A DNA stretch of 64,000 nucleotides, from positions 52,495,982 through 52,559,981 of the forward strand of contig NC_092232.1 of the NCBI RefSeq assembly GCF_036320965.1, given 5' to 3'. Positions within the stretch are counted from its first letter, which is position 1. Each line of letters begins with the position of its first letter. A program made the position numbers and the translations under genes. Origin of the DNA: Panulirus ornatus. Its lineage: Eukaryota > Arthropoda > Malacostraca > Decapoda > Palinuridae. The notes beneath the pieces were generated by a model, which was not told the origin of the DNA, made no database searches, and saw only the letters and a list, made by a program, of their open reading frames with translations. This document shows, piece after piece, positions 23,544 to 34,599 of the stretch.

Positions 23544-25525
23544 CGTCTTGTGGGATATCCTACTATTTCAAGGTTGTCAGGAAGGTGCTAGTGGTGAGGC
23601 GGTGATGATACTGGGACAAACTATTCACTTTACCAGTTACCATCATCACGCGCCCACTTGTTCGTTGTCCCTCTGGTCACATTTACCAAAAGCTTTAGTA
23701 AAGTCTGCCAACATAACACATCAGCACCTCCCTCGTTCTCCAGCAACGCCACAAGTTCCACGTAGCCATCGCACAACTGAGGAAGGCAGGGTGGGACGTT
23801 CCTACCCTGAACCTGAGGGCGTCCTGGAAGAAGACTGAAATGGAAGTCTTTTAATGATGTCAGCTACATCTTGGGGATCTCGACTATGTTAATCAAGTGC
23901 CTAATTACTCTTAAGGAAGACCAGACAAGCCTCTAGCACAGCTCCTACACTGAAGCCACGAGATAGTGTACCCAACCCTCTACAGCCTACCACACCTATG
24001 CATCATATCAGTTCCCATCTCAAGTGTTGAAGGTTTCAACCTCCTACAACGGTTTCAGATGGGACCCAGTTTCATGATTGAGGACAGAGCCTCTAGGCGG
24101 AAATTGCTGTATACATTACCTTACCTTCCGTACACCTTATGAGAGGGTCTGATTCCCTTTAAGAAGGTCTCAGACTAAATTAATATCGTTCCTTTGTTAA
24201 GCTAATTGAGGTCAATGCTTTAGCGTCATGAGGTTTACTGTTTACTACATAAACAGAATTTTGAACTATACGTTGTGATGACAATTATCCAGATGTTACG
24301 AGTGAGTCTTTTAATAGACTAATTTTACCTACGAGTCCACAATAGCCACTTCTGTACATCCCATTATTGCTGACACCTCATTGTCTTCCTAATCTTCGAT
24401 GTGCTACCACAGAGGTTACAAACGCTAAGTCTTCTATAGATTTATAGATTCTATCTGGTCTTGTTTACGATGATGATGATGATGATGAGAACACTGAGGT
24501 TCACGTCTTCAAGTCTTCAATCCAGAGCTCCTTAAAGGTACCCCGACCTTACCACGGGTGCAGCAGCCTGTCAGTGCATATTAAAACCATCTTTCATTTT
24601 ATGATGATCTCTACACATTTCTGGGTGGAGGAGCGCCCAGACCTGCCCAAGAAACATTTGTCTTTATTATTAAACTGTGATATTTCTTGGATGGTGAAAT
24701 ATACAAATCACAATCTTTTCAAAAGGGGATTATCTAATTACAAGTTTTAATGATCCATAAACAATATTTGAACCCTAGATTCGTATCCAGCATAAAAAAA
24801 ACAGTCCAGATTCTGAAGTTTTCAAGGAAATTCATTACCCCACGAAAAGTGCCAAAAACTGCAAGTAATAAATAGTTCAGGGGATTTTTTTTTTTGTAAC
24901 TAATATTGCATAACAACATAATGAAATGCTTCTATACTTGAAATAATCATGGGAAAAAAAAATTTCATACTGCTTATATCTCTTAAGTGTTCCATTGCAG
25001 ACCTGGAACGCCATCTTTCCAAATGCAGGAACGAGCAATATGCTCTCCGGACAGGCAGGCCCAGCCGTTCCTCACCATAACAACGATACGGTTCTCTATG
25101 CACACCTCAAGTCTACACCAACACCAACCCCTTGACGTCCATGCACGCACACACGCGCACAACACAGCCGTCCACCATACACTACCATCAACTCACAAAC
25201 AGCGACAATCATACCATTACAATACCACGAGTAAAAAACACACAAGAAGGACGATATTAGACGGATATTACGTACAAGCTACAACCTAACCATGGCCATT
25301 AAGTTTCTAGCTCACAATAGCCCTCCAGAGCCATCGTTCAGTGGCAGACTTTAGCCACGACAACAAACTAACCCTTGAGAAATTCCTCCAACCAGACAGC
25401 CGGCGACAACCATAAACACCCACAACTACCAACAGAAGCCCACTCTGTGGACCCAGCCATCACGCGAGTTGCTGCCTAGTAATTACGCCATTAAGTGGAG
25501 AACGAACCAGCTTCTCACACCGCCT
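23542..25525. other. no gene seen
   Basis: Contains a (GAT)n run at 24470-24488. Otherwise unrecognised single-copy-looking DNA. Confidence 0.45.
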
Positions 25526-25527
25526 AC

Positions 25528-25905
25528 AACAGCTAAAGGATAACTCGTCACCAACAGCTATCCTACCCACAGCAGTTAGAGGATAAATCGTCGCCAGCAG
25601 CTATCCTACCCACAGCAGTTAGAGGATAAATCGTCGCCAGCAGCTATCCTACCCACAGCAGTTAGAGGATAAATCGTCGCCAGCAGCTATCCTACCCACA
25701 GCAGTTAGAGGATAAATCGTCGCCAGCAGCTATCCTACCCACAGCAGTTAGAGGATAAATCGTCGCCAGCAGCTATCCTACCCACAGCAGTTAGAGGATA
25801 AATCGTCGCCAGCAGCTATCCTACCCACACCAGCAAGAGGACAACTCGTCATCAACAGCTACCCTTTCCACACCACCCACAGGGATGACTGGTCGCCAAC
25901 AGCTG
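25528..25905. repeat. minisatellite, 43-bp unit, homogenised centre
   Basis: Copies start AGCAGTTAGAGGATAAATCG at 25571, 25614, 25657, 25700, 25743 and 25786 and look identical by eye. Outer copies at 25528 and from 25829 are diverged. Confidence 0.93.
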
Positions 25906-26135
25906 CCCCACTCACATCAAATTGTGGACGACAGCATCACACGAGATGCACTTATATCATTATTCTCCACTTAAATCTGCGGAATATATTTTTCCCCCCC
26001 CCATTATTTCGTCTTCACTGTCATTCCTTGCACGTCATTACTCACTTTTAATCGAAGGTCTGCTGTTATAGTTATTTTTCTTATCCTGGATGTCACACCC
26101 AAAGGCTTACTCCTGCGCAAAGACTCAATCGTCGA

Positions 26136-26247
26136 ACATAAGACATGACGTTCCCACCCCAGCATGTCACTGATGTGAAGCCTCTCTCCCACCCCAGCAT
26201 GTCACTGATGTGAAGCCTCTCTCCCACCCACAGGGAGGCTTCACCTC
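26136..26247. repeat. 36-bp duplication followed by a hairpin
   Basis: CCAGCATGTCACTGATGTGA plus AGCCTCTCTCCCACC occurs twice. The second copy is followed by GGGAGGCTTCAC, which pairs with GTGAAGCCTCTC. Confidence 0.8.
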
Positions 26248-26549
26248 ATGTCAACTATGAAGCACCTGACTGATCCAATCCCTAAAGGAACGGTCGATCA
26301 TCAACCAGCGTTCTATAACCCATCCGGATGGTCTAGTGAGGATTTAACCCAGAAATTCCAACACTTGCCAGCCAAGGCACATACCCGCCTCCCTTCCCCT
26401 GGTCTCGCTGTCCTATGGAGTGAGCGCGTCACTGGCCACAACCTAATTACATAAACTGGCAATGATGATGTTCATCTACTGACGTCTCGACACCAACTCG
26501 GGAGTCTTAATCAACAGACATGATAAGGTCACCAGGCGCAAGGCACCTT

Positions 26550-26665
26550 TAAGCCCTTGAGCACGACAGGGCGACCCTTGGGAAGGATGGAGTGACCTGT
26601 GACCTGACCTTCAGGAGTCGTGCTTCAGGGGATACGGTGAACGTCAGGCCGTCGATGCGGGGGGA
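26550..26665 (+). repeat. dispersed GGTCGTACCGTCGTGCT family member (diverged)
   Basis: CTTGAGCACGACAGGGCGAC, GTGACCTGACCTTCAGG and GTCAGGCCGTCGATGCGG. Confidence 0.45.
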
Positions 26666-27359
26666 AAAAAAAGATAAATATGTCTCGAAAAAGGGAATTA
26701 AAGTTCTAGACATCTCCTACCTTCCAGTGTGTGTGGGGAGGAGGAACGTACCATAAACAGCCATATAATGCAGGGACCACCTCCCTCTCTCACCAGGCTC
26801 ACAACCACTCACCACCACACAACTGTACCACCAAGTAATCAATTTACCCTCCTCCGCCATGCAGGAAACACTCCTGTGCACATGATCGTTCCGTATGATC
26901 TACGCTCATCTGTTCTCAACCTCGAACGAATACAAAAACCCCGATGGCTGCAAGATCCAGAATTTTTTGGGGAGGAATAAGAAAAGAAGTCGACGACCAG
27001 CGTACCCATGAGCGATATCTCATCCCCGGACCCAGCCATTGCCCACCCCTCTCTTACGACCCTGGCCAGCGCTTGGACACAGGGGCCGCGTTAGCATTAC
27101 GCCTGATAACCCCAACACAGCCAGCAGAGGGCACCTGGGAGCGGTGTCAAACGAAGGAGGACCACTTGTCGTCCCCAGCCATCATCACCCGGACCCTTGT
27201 TAAAACAGCCCAGTGGGCCGTGGCAGCGCTGTAATCCGCCCCAAATGACTACCTTCGTCACCAGGGGAGTTTGGCATTATCCTGGACGCCCATGGTCAGG
27301 GGGTGAGGAGGTGGCTGCTGGAGAGGGGAGGCACCTCACTTAACATGCCAGCCGAGTCG

Positions 27360-27720
27360 CTCCTCTCCTCACAAGTATTTAATTATAAGCCTCCCAGCCT
27401 GCACACACAGCTAATACCCCTCAGACTCTCGTCCACATTTTATCCTCTCGGGTTAATCATGGCTGTATCCCCCTGGCCCTAGCAGACCCCGGCGGCCATG
27501 CCCTCCCAGCAAACTACCTCCCAAACTCACGCACGATTTCAAACTCTTCAGAATTAAATTACCAACGAGATTTATATTTTGAGGGGGGAAAACATGAGAC
27601 GTAATGGAGCGGCGTTAAAAGTTTGTTTAGCTTCGTTACCCAGCCAGCTGGCCTCACTAATGCCGCTCATAATGAGACGGAAATAATGATTTAATGACGT
27701 TAAGGCGCAGACGGGAGGCG
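27360..27720. promoter_or_regulatory. TAAT-rich intronic segment, possible cis-regulatory element
   Basis: Unlike its surroundings, this stretch has no repeat structure. It has several homeodomain-type cores: TTTAATTATAAG, GGGTTAATCATGG, GAATTAAATTACC, ACTAATGCC, CATAATGAG, AATAATGATTTAATGACG. Position inside the presumed Fat-like intron would suit an enhancer. This is inference from word content only. Confidence 0.25.
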
Positions 27721-27984
27721 ACCTTGAGGCCTCAGAGTGTGGCTCCCACCAGGCGGGTCCACTGCCTCCTTTAGCAAAACATGTATATCAAGAGACTAAT
27801 ACGATCAGCAGATTACAAAATGCTACAATGGCTTGACTAAGGCAAGGCAATATGTACTACTGGCGCTCTGGCTTATCTGGAGATGTTAATCATGTGAATT
27901 GTACAGTTTGTGTCCAGAGAAATTGTACAGTTTGTGTCCAAAGACTTGGATACAATACCATTTCTTAAACTGTGAAAAAAAATC

Positions 27985-28255
27985 AGAGCATTATATGGAT
28001 AAGTCCACACAAAGTCTACAAGAGATGGCACGACACCTTCTTGTTAATAACACGATACCTAAAATTCTAAGTCTGTATTTACTTTTTGCAACTAGTTCGT
28101 AAACCTACAGTTAGCTTATACAATGAACCAACTCTGGAGCAACTTATGGAATAAACATCTGTCCACTGGAGTCTGACAAAGACCCTTTGTGACCTGCAAT
28201 CCTTCTGCGATACCGCTCACACAGGGTGAATATGAGGCGGTATAATAAACGCCAG
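27985..28255 (+). repeat. dispersed ~300-bp repeat, copy 2
   Basis: CTACAAGAGATGGCACGACA and CCTTCTTGTTAATAACACG are followed by GCAATCCTTCTGCGATACCG and CTCACACAGGGTGAATATG. The open frame reads STQSLQEMARHLLVNN, against SKQPLQEMSQHLIVNN in copy 1, which hints at a once-coding origin. Confidence 0.6.
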
Positions 28256-28584
28256 TGATATACCTAGCAGATATCAAATCACACTCGTGTAACGTTAGGA
28301 AACATTTGACGAGCAGGAGCATCTCTGTGTTGACTTTTAATACGTAATCGTCATGTGGAAAGATTCTAAAAGTTCTTTTTCGTACCGACGTTCAAGACTT
28401 GATTGAATGGATTATCTCTGTCAGCTATTCAGTGATGGAACAAATCCTTTCTTGAAAGAGCGACGGAACCACAAGTGGTTAATAAAACAAGTAAAACAAT
28501 AGATGAGCTGATTATCCACTTGTTGAGGAGGGCAAGTGTGTTTAACCTCTTGAGAACGACCCAATGACCTTGTGTGCGATGGCC

Positions 28585-28868
28585 AAGCGTCGTACCATCG
28601 TCCTCCAAGGTCGTAACGTCGTCCTCCAGGGTCGTAACGTCGTCCTCCAGGGTCGTAACGTCGTCCTCCAGGGTCGTAATGTCGTCCTCCAGGGTCGTAA
28701 CGTCGTCCTCTAGGGTCGTAACGTCGTCCTCCAGGGTCGTAATGTCGTCCTCCAGGGTCGTAACGTCGTCCTCCAGGGTCGTAATGTCGTCCTCCAGGGT
28801 CGTAATGTCGTCCTCCAGGGTCGGAATGTCGTCCTCCAGGGTCGTAATGTCGCCCTCCCGCGATTCCA
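28585..28868. repeat. minisatellite, 21-bp unit
   Basis: About 13 copies of GGTCGTAACGTCGTCCTCCA plus G. The 21-bp period keeps both strands open: the minus frame gives TTLEDD[IV] heptads (28429-28875, 148 codons) and the plus frame gives VVTSSSR. No splice sites or homologous protein are recognised, so I do not call a gene. Confidence 0.93.
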
Positions 28869-29089
28869 CCACCAATATACCCCCAAAATTAAAACCCTAC
28901 TCGCCATCATTACATACAAAAATACTCTCCCAGTTTTAGTATAATATACACTCGATATAAAACCTCCTCACCTGAGCTAACCTTAGATCCAGGAAGGGGT
29001 GCTGCCTGCATAGACTGTGGGAGGGCAAGTCCCGTGCTGGGCGAGTTATGTGACCACAACTCCATAGCTGTTCATCCCCCCACCCCCCA

Positions 29090-29121
<32 letters not shown>

Positions 29122-29324
29122 GGTCCCCGACCCTGCATGTATCATGTTAACACCAATCATGAAGCGGGGAATTCCGACTCGTTCATACATCTTTAAAGAA
29201 TTTCTTTTTAATAAAGCCACAACTAAAAAGTGCGACTAAGCCTGAATAACCTAATCCACCTTAGAAAACAACACTTTACAAGAAAAGCTAAGTCTGCCTT
29301 AAAGAAAGACTCGACAGGAAGAAA

Positions 29325-29790
29325 ATGGAAGTGTTTTCAAGACACCGTAGATTCTGGTCTTCTGAGCAGATAACCAGATTATATAATGGGTTGATTTGGT
29401 CTCATATGGAGCTCCGGTCTGATACCTGGGGCGATGCTGGTCCTACCTACTTGAAGATCAAGTCTAAGACAATACAACTAACCAACTCTCTCAGTCTGAC
29501 CTCAAACCTTGACCCACTTTCCCTGCGCTTCGCTCTTTCTTATCTTTCCATCGTTTATGAATATTACTCCGCTTTCTGCTCCCGAGTACTGGCTGCTTGT
29601 GTCCCCCCGCCATTAATGAGAGCAGGCAATACGTGGCAACCTACTGATTCGAATGATTCCCGGGTAGAAGATGACAACTCGACGTTGGACAGTTATGATG
29701 TTTGCTTCTTTCCCTACATGGCTAAACTTTAGAACACTTTACTTTCTCATGCTCTGGCTAACAATCACAACCTGACGCTTTTATAAGGCA
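29325..29790 (+). pseudogene. jockey-like LINE fragment (C-terminal domain)
   Basis: Reads RRFWSSEQITRLYNGLIWSH, ELRSDTWG, NSLSLTSNLDPLSLRFAL, SYLSIVYEYYSAFCSRVLAA, CVPPPLMRAGNTWQPT and SYDVCFFPYMAKLWN. This is the region after the RT in the jockey-like family present at 9.5 kb. The long open stretch (135 codons) reflects low decay; it lacks the catalytic RT part. Confidence 0.75.
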
Positions 29791-30585
29791 AGTGTTCCAC
29801 CTCCTCAAAAATTCATAGATGATTTTCCCACTTTTCTCCTTTCTTCGTTATTTCTTTGTCCTTTAACGTGATTCAGTCAAGACCAGACCTTCGATCTAAT
29901 CCTATACGCGTCATTTTCTTACGACAAATATGACAGCACACACATTCCCACGAAACATGACAGTCTCGCAGTTAACACAGACCTACCGTTACCTTTCATC
30001 CTCCTCCTGATCTTGATTCATACAAGGAACATATGACAACACTGCTTGACACTCGTGCTTGCCTGCAGGTGAAGCTCTCAACTCTGCGCACGATACACAC
30101 ATGAAGTCCACATCGTCAACACGTTTGTACAGGGAGAGACCCTAATGTAATCGTAGCCTGCTTCAGACTGAGGTATTGATACTCATGAAAGTTTGCCACT
30201 TCAGCTGACAATGACCGAACCAAATGTATACTTTGCAGCAATATTACTCACATCCCCGCCAGATTATGTGTATACTTGACTCGTAAAGCTGGTGGATTCT
30301 GAGGGTACTCCTACCAAGATGAAGAGGATCAAATCCTGCTTTAGGAGAGTAGTATGTCTTCTATGAAGGTGAGCGCTCATTGCACTATATTTGCATTACA
30401 ACGTGTGCGTAATCATCATTTCCTCCATAACATTATTCTATCTAAAACCCATAAACAGTATCCTAACTTTGCCTGTAATCAACGGTTTATTTATCATAAA
30501 CTTTGTTATAATAAAATCCGGTCAATGTTGTTCTAACTTTGTGGATAGTTCATATCCTGTGTAAACTGTCGAACAGTTCATGCAA
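29791..30585. other. no gene seen
   Basis: AT-rich. Some further LINE-like decay is possible up to about 29860 but nothing can be assigned. Confidence 0.4.
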
Positions 30586-30589
30586 TATT

Positions 30590-30680
30590 GCTCAATCGCT
30601 GGACAGTGAGGTCTTGTCCCTAAACATTGAGGTCCTGTCCCTGGACACTGAGGCTCAGTCCCGGGACATTCTGTGGACTC
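30590..30680. repeat. short degenerate repeat, ~22-bp unit
   Basis: Three to four copies around GTCCTGTCCCTGGACACTGAG. Confidence 0.6.
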
Positions 30681-31000
30681 TGTATGCCCACAGGATGAGT
30701 AGGATCGCACAGTAAACTCGCCTCTCTTGCGAAGAAAAATGATAACAACACGAAGGGGAAAATATTTTACCTCACCAAACACAACGGTAAACCAGTGGCC
30801 GAGGACCGAGCGGCTCGGACAGCAGGCAACTCGACCCCGCTACAAACAGGGTGACGGGTGAAGCGTGGCAGAGTAGGTAGGGTGCGGGGGGACTGGCTAG
30901 ACCGATATGGTAGTGTGGCACCGCCACCACCAGTCCTCGCTGCTGGGCCAACCAGGCAACTGGAACAATGACCTCCACGACACCTGACATTTAATTCCTT

Positions 31001-31413
31001 CCCCTGTCAGTCGCTGTAGGCCTTCCTCCAGCCCCTGGCGTACCTTCCCCTGCCCCTGTCAGTCACTGTAGGCCTTCCTCCAGCCCCTGGCGTACCTTCC
31101 CCTGCTCCTGTCAGTCACTGTAGGCCTTCCTCCAGCCCCTGGCGTACTTTCCACTGCCCCTGTCAGTCACCGTAGGCCTTCCTCCAGCCCTTGGCGTACC
31201 TTCCCCTACCCCTGTCAGTCACTGTAGGCCTTCCTCCAGCCCCTGGCGTACCTTCCCCTGCCCCTGTCAGTCACTGTAGGCCTTCCTCCAGCCCCTGGCG
31301 TACCTTCCCCTGCCCCTGTCAGTCACTGTAGGCCTTCCTCCAGCCCCTGGCGTATCTTCGCCTGCCCCTGTCAGTCACTGTAGGCCTTCCTACCCCTGCT
31401 TTCCCCTGTCAGA
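31001..31413. repeat. minisatellite, 52-bp unit
   Basis: About 7.7 copies of CCCCTGTCAGTCACTGTAGG, CCTTCCTCCAGCCCCTGGCG and TACCTTCCCCTG. Degenerate related sequence continues to about 31630. Confidence 0.93.
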
Positions 31414-32219
31414 TCATTATACGTCTTGCTTCAGCTTCGGCTATACCATGTCAAATCACTATAGGCCTTCCCCTGTCGGCCTTTCTCCATCCCCTGCCTT
31501 CCAATGTCCAATCGCCGAAAACCTTCCTCCATCGTCTACCTTCCCCTGCCAGACCCCAGTAAGCTTTGCTCCCCACCCCCTAGTCCCTACATTCCCCTGC
31601 CACACTCCAATAAGCTTCCCCCCAGCTCCTACATTTACAAAATCCCGAGAACCCATCCGCTCCACCATATTCCATCACCCTAACTACACCATCCACTGGC
31701 TCCCAGCATCAGCTCCGACCATTCATGTGGAGGGGAGGATGGTGTACGTAGATGGGGGTCAAACGCTTCCTTTTACGCAAGGATATGCTCGCTGAGTCAT
31801 CTGTTGCTGTCAGTGGCGGAGGTCAGTGTCCGAATCCTGCGATCATAATTAGTACAAAGGAAGAAAAAAAGAGAACGAATTATCACAAAAGCATATCATC
31901 AGTTAACATCATATAATCATAATTCCTCTGATGACCATTAAGATTCACTGGCTGACCTAAGTTCGAATAATCAAAGCTGTGTCCAAAGATAACGAGCAGA
32001 GCATTGAACAGAAAACGATCGGACGAAGGAAAAGAAAATCACGTGGGATAGAAAGGTTTTGAGGCAGTGGCAACAGACTAAACCTACGGTTCATCTCTCT
32101 CCCAGTGGGATTCGCGAGTGGAAATTAAGATCGCTAAATAAATCCAAATACGCGTACGTTTCTTCAAACTTCAAATACGCTACGAAATATTCCCGCGAAT
32201 TCGACACGAAGTCGTAGAT

Positions 32220-32950
32220 CGATCAACTGCATTACTAGCATGTGTACTGCGCCGAGCACCACCCGCCATCACTGTGTGCTGCTAGGAGCCTCTCTCAGCT
32301 AGGCTGGTGGTGCTCTCGAGCGAGTCTAGTGGCGGCATAATTTCCTCCTCCCACTGGCCGCTGCCGAGCCACTGCGCCTCTGTAATCATGTGAGCCAGCG
32401 GTGGCCTGGTCCTCACACGCAGCTGACCGACCGACATTAACGCCGATGAATAGCGACAGGAGGCGAGGGAGTTCGGGGGGGTGGACCAGGGGCATTGTGC
32501 CCGCACCTGCAGGTAGCGGCGGTGATGCATGGCTATGCGCGCGCGCGCTCCGCTGCGACGCTATCTACCCCTCTGCATTTGGCTATCGCATCTCACATCA
32601 CCCAAGCAACCAGGCAGAGAGAGAGAGAGAGAGAGTTGGCGAGGTGTTCAGCCAACAACTCCCGTCGCGTCCCGGAGACTGGTACACGCCACCGACCTCA
32701 CCCTCTCTCAAGACAAGCGCAAAAGAACAACAATTACGAACTCGTTTTTTTATGCACTGTGGCTCTGGGACGACAATGGAGGAAGAGTCATCCATAACAA
32801 TTACCTGCTTGACTCTATACGTGTGGCGTGTCTGTCCATCACGGGCTAGCGAGCTCAGGCACCTCCCTCACTACTGTTACAGCCTGACAGTCGTTGGCAA
32901 ATTTCCCCGCCGACGCCGGCCCCAGCTAACGGCTGAATAAAATCAAATCA
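32220..32950. other. GC- and CpG-rich stretch, no gene recognised
   Basis: Contains GCGCGCGCGCTCCGCTGCGA and overlapping open frames of 60-180 codons on both strands (longest 32401-32940 plus), with a short GA run. No domain or splice pattern is convincing. Confidence 0.35.
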
Positions 32951-33453
32951 ATGGGCCACCACCGCTGACCCTACTGCTGCTAATGCCACCTCGACCAGGA
33001 TATCTTTTCTATGCCTTTTGCTCTTCCTCGTTTTCCTCCCGTTTCCTCCCCTCGCTTTCCCTCATGAAAGTCCCTGGGTGATCCGGTCACAACGAGGCCT
33101 TGAATGACCTCCGCTTCATAAACGGTGCATTGTGTTCCCTCCTCACATTACCTATTCTTGGCCGGACAACACGGGCGAAAAACTTTCTCCATTACAAAAC
33201 GACCTGGGTCTGCCAGGCTGGAACCAAGAGCCGCTGCATTCTAAACATTCCCAGGCCAGACCCGGCAAGGCCAGCCGCGAAGCCACCGGCCATGCATTCG
33301 GATACATACATACCCAGGTTCCCCACCATCTCACATGAAGAATGATTGTTTACGACCAACGCAGTGGGAACCGACCGCCACAGCAACGAAACTTACACAA
33401 TCAGGTCTTAATTCTATCTTAAGCGTGATCGACCACATAGTTATGGCAGCATT

Positions 33454-33455
<2 letters not shown>

Positions 33456-33538
<83 letters not shown>
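33456..33538. repeat. (GA)n microsatellite
   Basis: About 41 units. Confidence 0.98.
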
Positions 33539-33540
<2 letters not shown>

Positions 33541-34199
33541 AACCTAGGACAAAATTTTGCCAAGGTTCAGGACTAGCAAGTCGCGCTCACCACATACGCC
33601 GCTTCGTTTGACACAAGAAGAAAAAGAAAAAGCCATAAATAAAACTTAGAAATAACCCAAAATACTTTTACTCATATACAAAACTACAAATCCAGGACTA
33701 AAACTCCATTGGCCTGATTCAAACTGAAGAAGGTATGTTTACAGACGACTGCCAAGAGATGAGACGAAAAAAACAAAAACATATTGCAGTCTAAATCAGT
33801 ATTCAACGAACCGTAAACAACATTAAAGGTAAATGACCAAAAAGATATCTTAGGATGTCTTTGTAAAATACTTAGTACCTCAGAAATCCAAAGGCGATAC
33901 TCACAAAAAGAAAGAAACACCTTAAACATCGAAGGCCCGAGAGTCTTTAAACACCTCAACTAACATCAGAAACATCATAGGATGCACAGGACTGGAGTAT
34001 ACGACTGCACTGCACATTTACCTACAAAGTGTACCAGGCCAGCCAGACTGTGAGAGCTCCGGCGGCTTCCAACAGCTTGGTCGACCAACGACCATATCCA
34101 GCAGCCTGGGGCCTAAATTAGACTGTGTGGGTGAAAACCCCCGAAGACTGTACGAGGTATTAGTTATCATCTGCTGCTGTATATACAGCACAGTTGTGT

Positions 34200-34580
34200 A
34201 CCTGGAGCCTAACATAGTTCGGCTGGCGTCTGCTGTAGCCTCGGTTTACTGTGCCCTGGTAGCCCACACTGTAATGGAGCCCAACATAGCTCGGCTGGTG
34301 TCTGCTGTAACCTAGGTTTACTGTGCCCTGGTAGCCCACACTGACCTGGAGCCCAACATGGCTCGACTGGGGTCCAGTGCACCTGAGTTTCATATCTTTT
34401 CGATTATAAGTTGATCTCAGCGGAGGGATCCCAACCCACAGTATGCCTCAGGTGCAGTGGACCCCAGCCGAGCCATGTTGGCCTTTAGGTCAGTGTGGGC
34501 TACCAGGGCACAGTAAACTGAGGCTACAGCAGACGCCATCCGAGCAATGTTGGGCTTCAGGTCAGTGTGGGCTCCGTGGC
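34200..34580. repeat. direct plus inverted (snap-back) repeat
   Basis: A ~70-bp unit with GGAGCCCAACATAGCTCGGC and TTTACTGTGCCCTGGTAGCC is repeated directly about 2.7 times from 34200 to 34390. It then appears reverse-complemented at about 34446-34580 (GAGCCATGTTGGCC, GTGTGGGCTACCAGGGCACA). Arms are ~130 bp around a ~55-bp spacer. No ORF of note. Confidence 0.85.
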
Positions 34581-34599
34581 CGCAGCCATCACCGCCACA

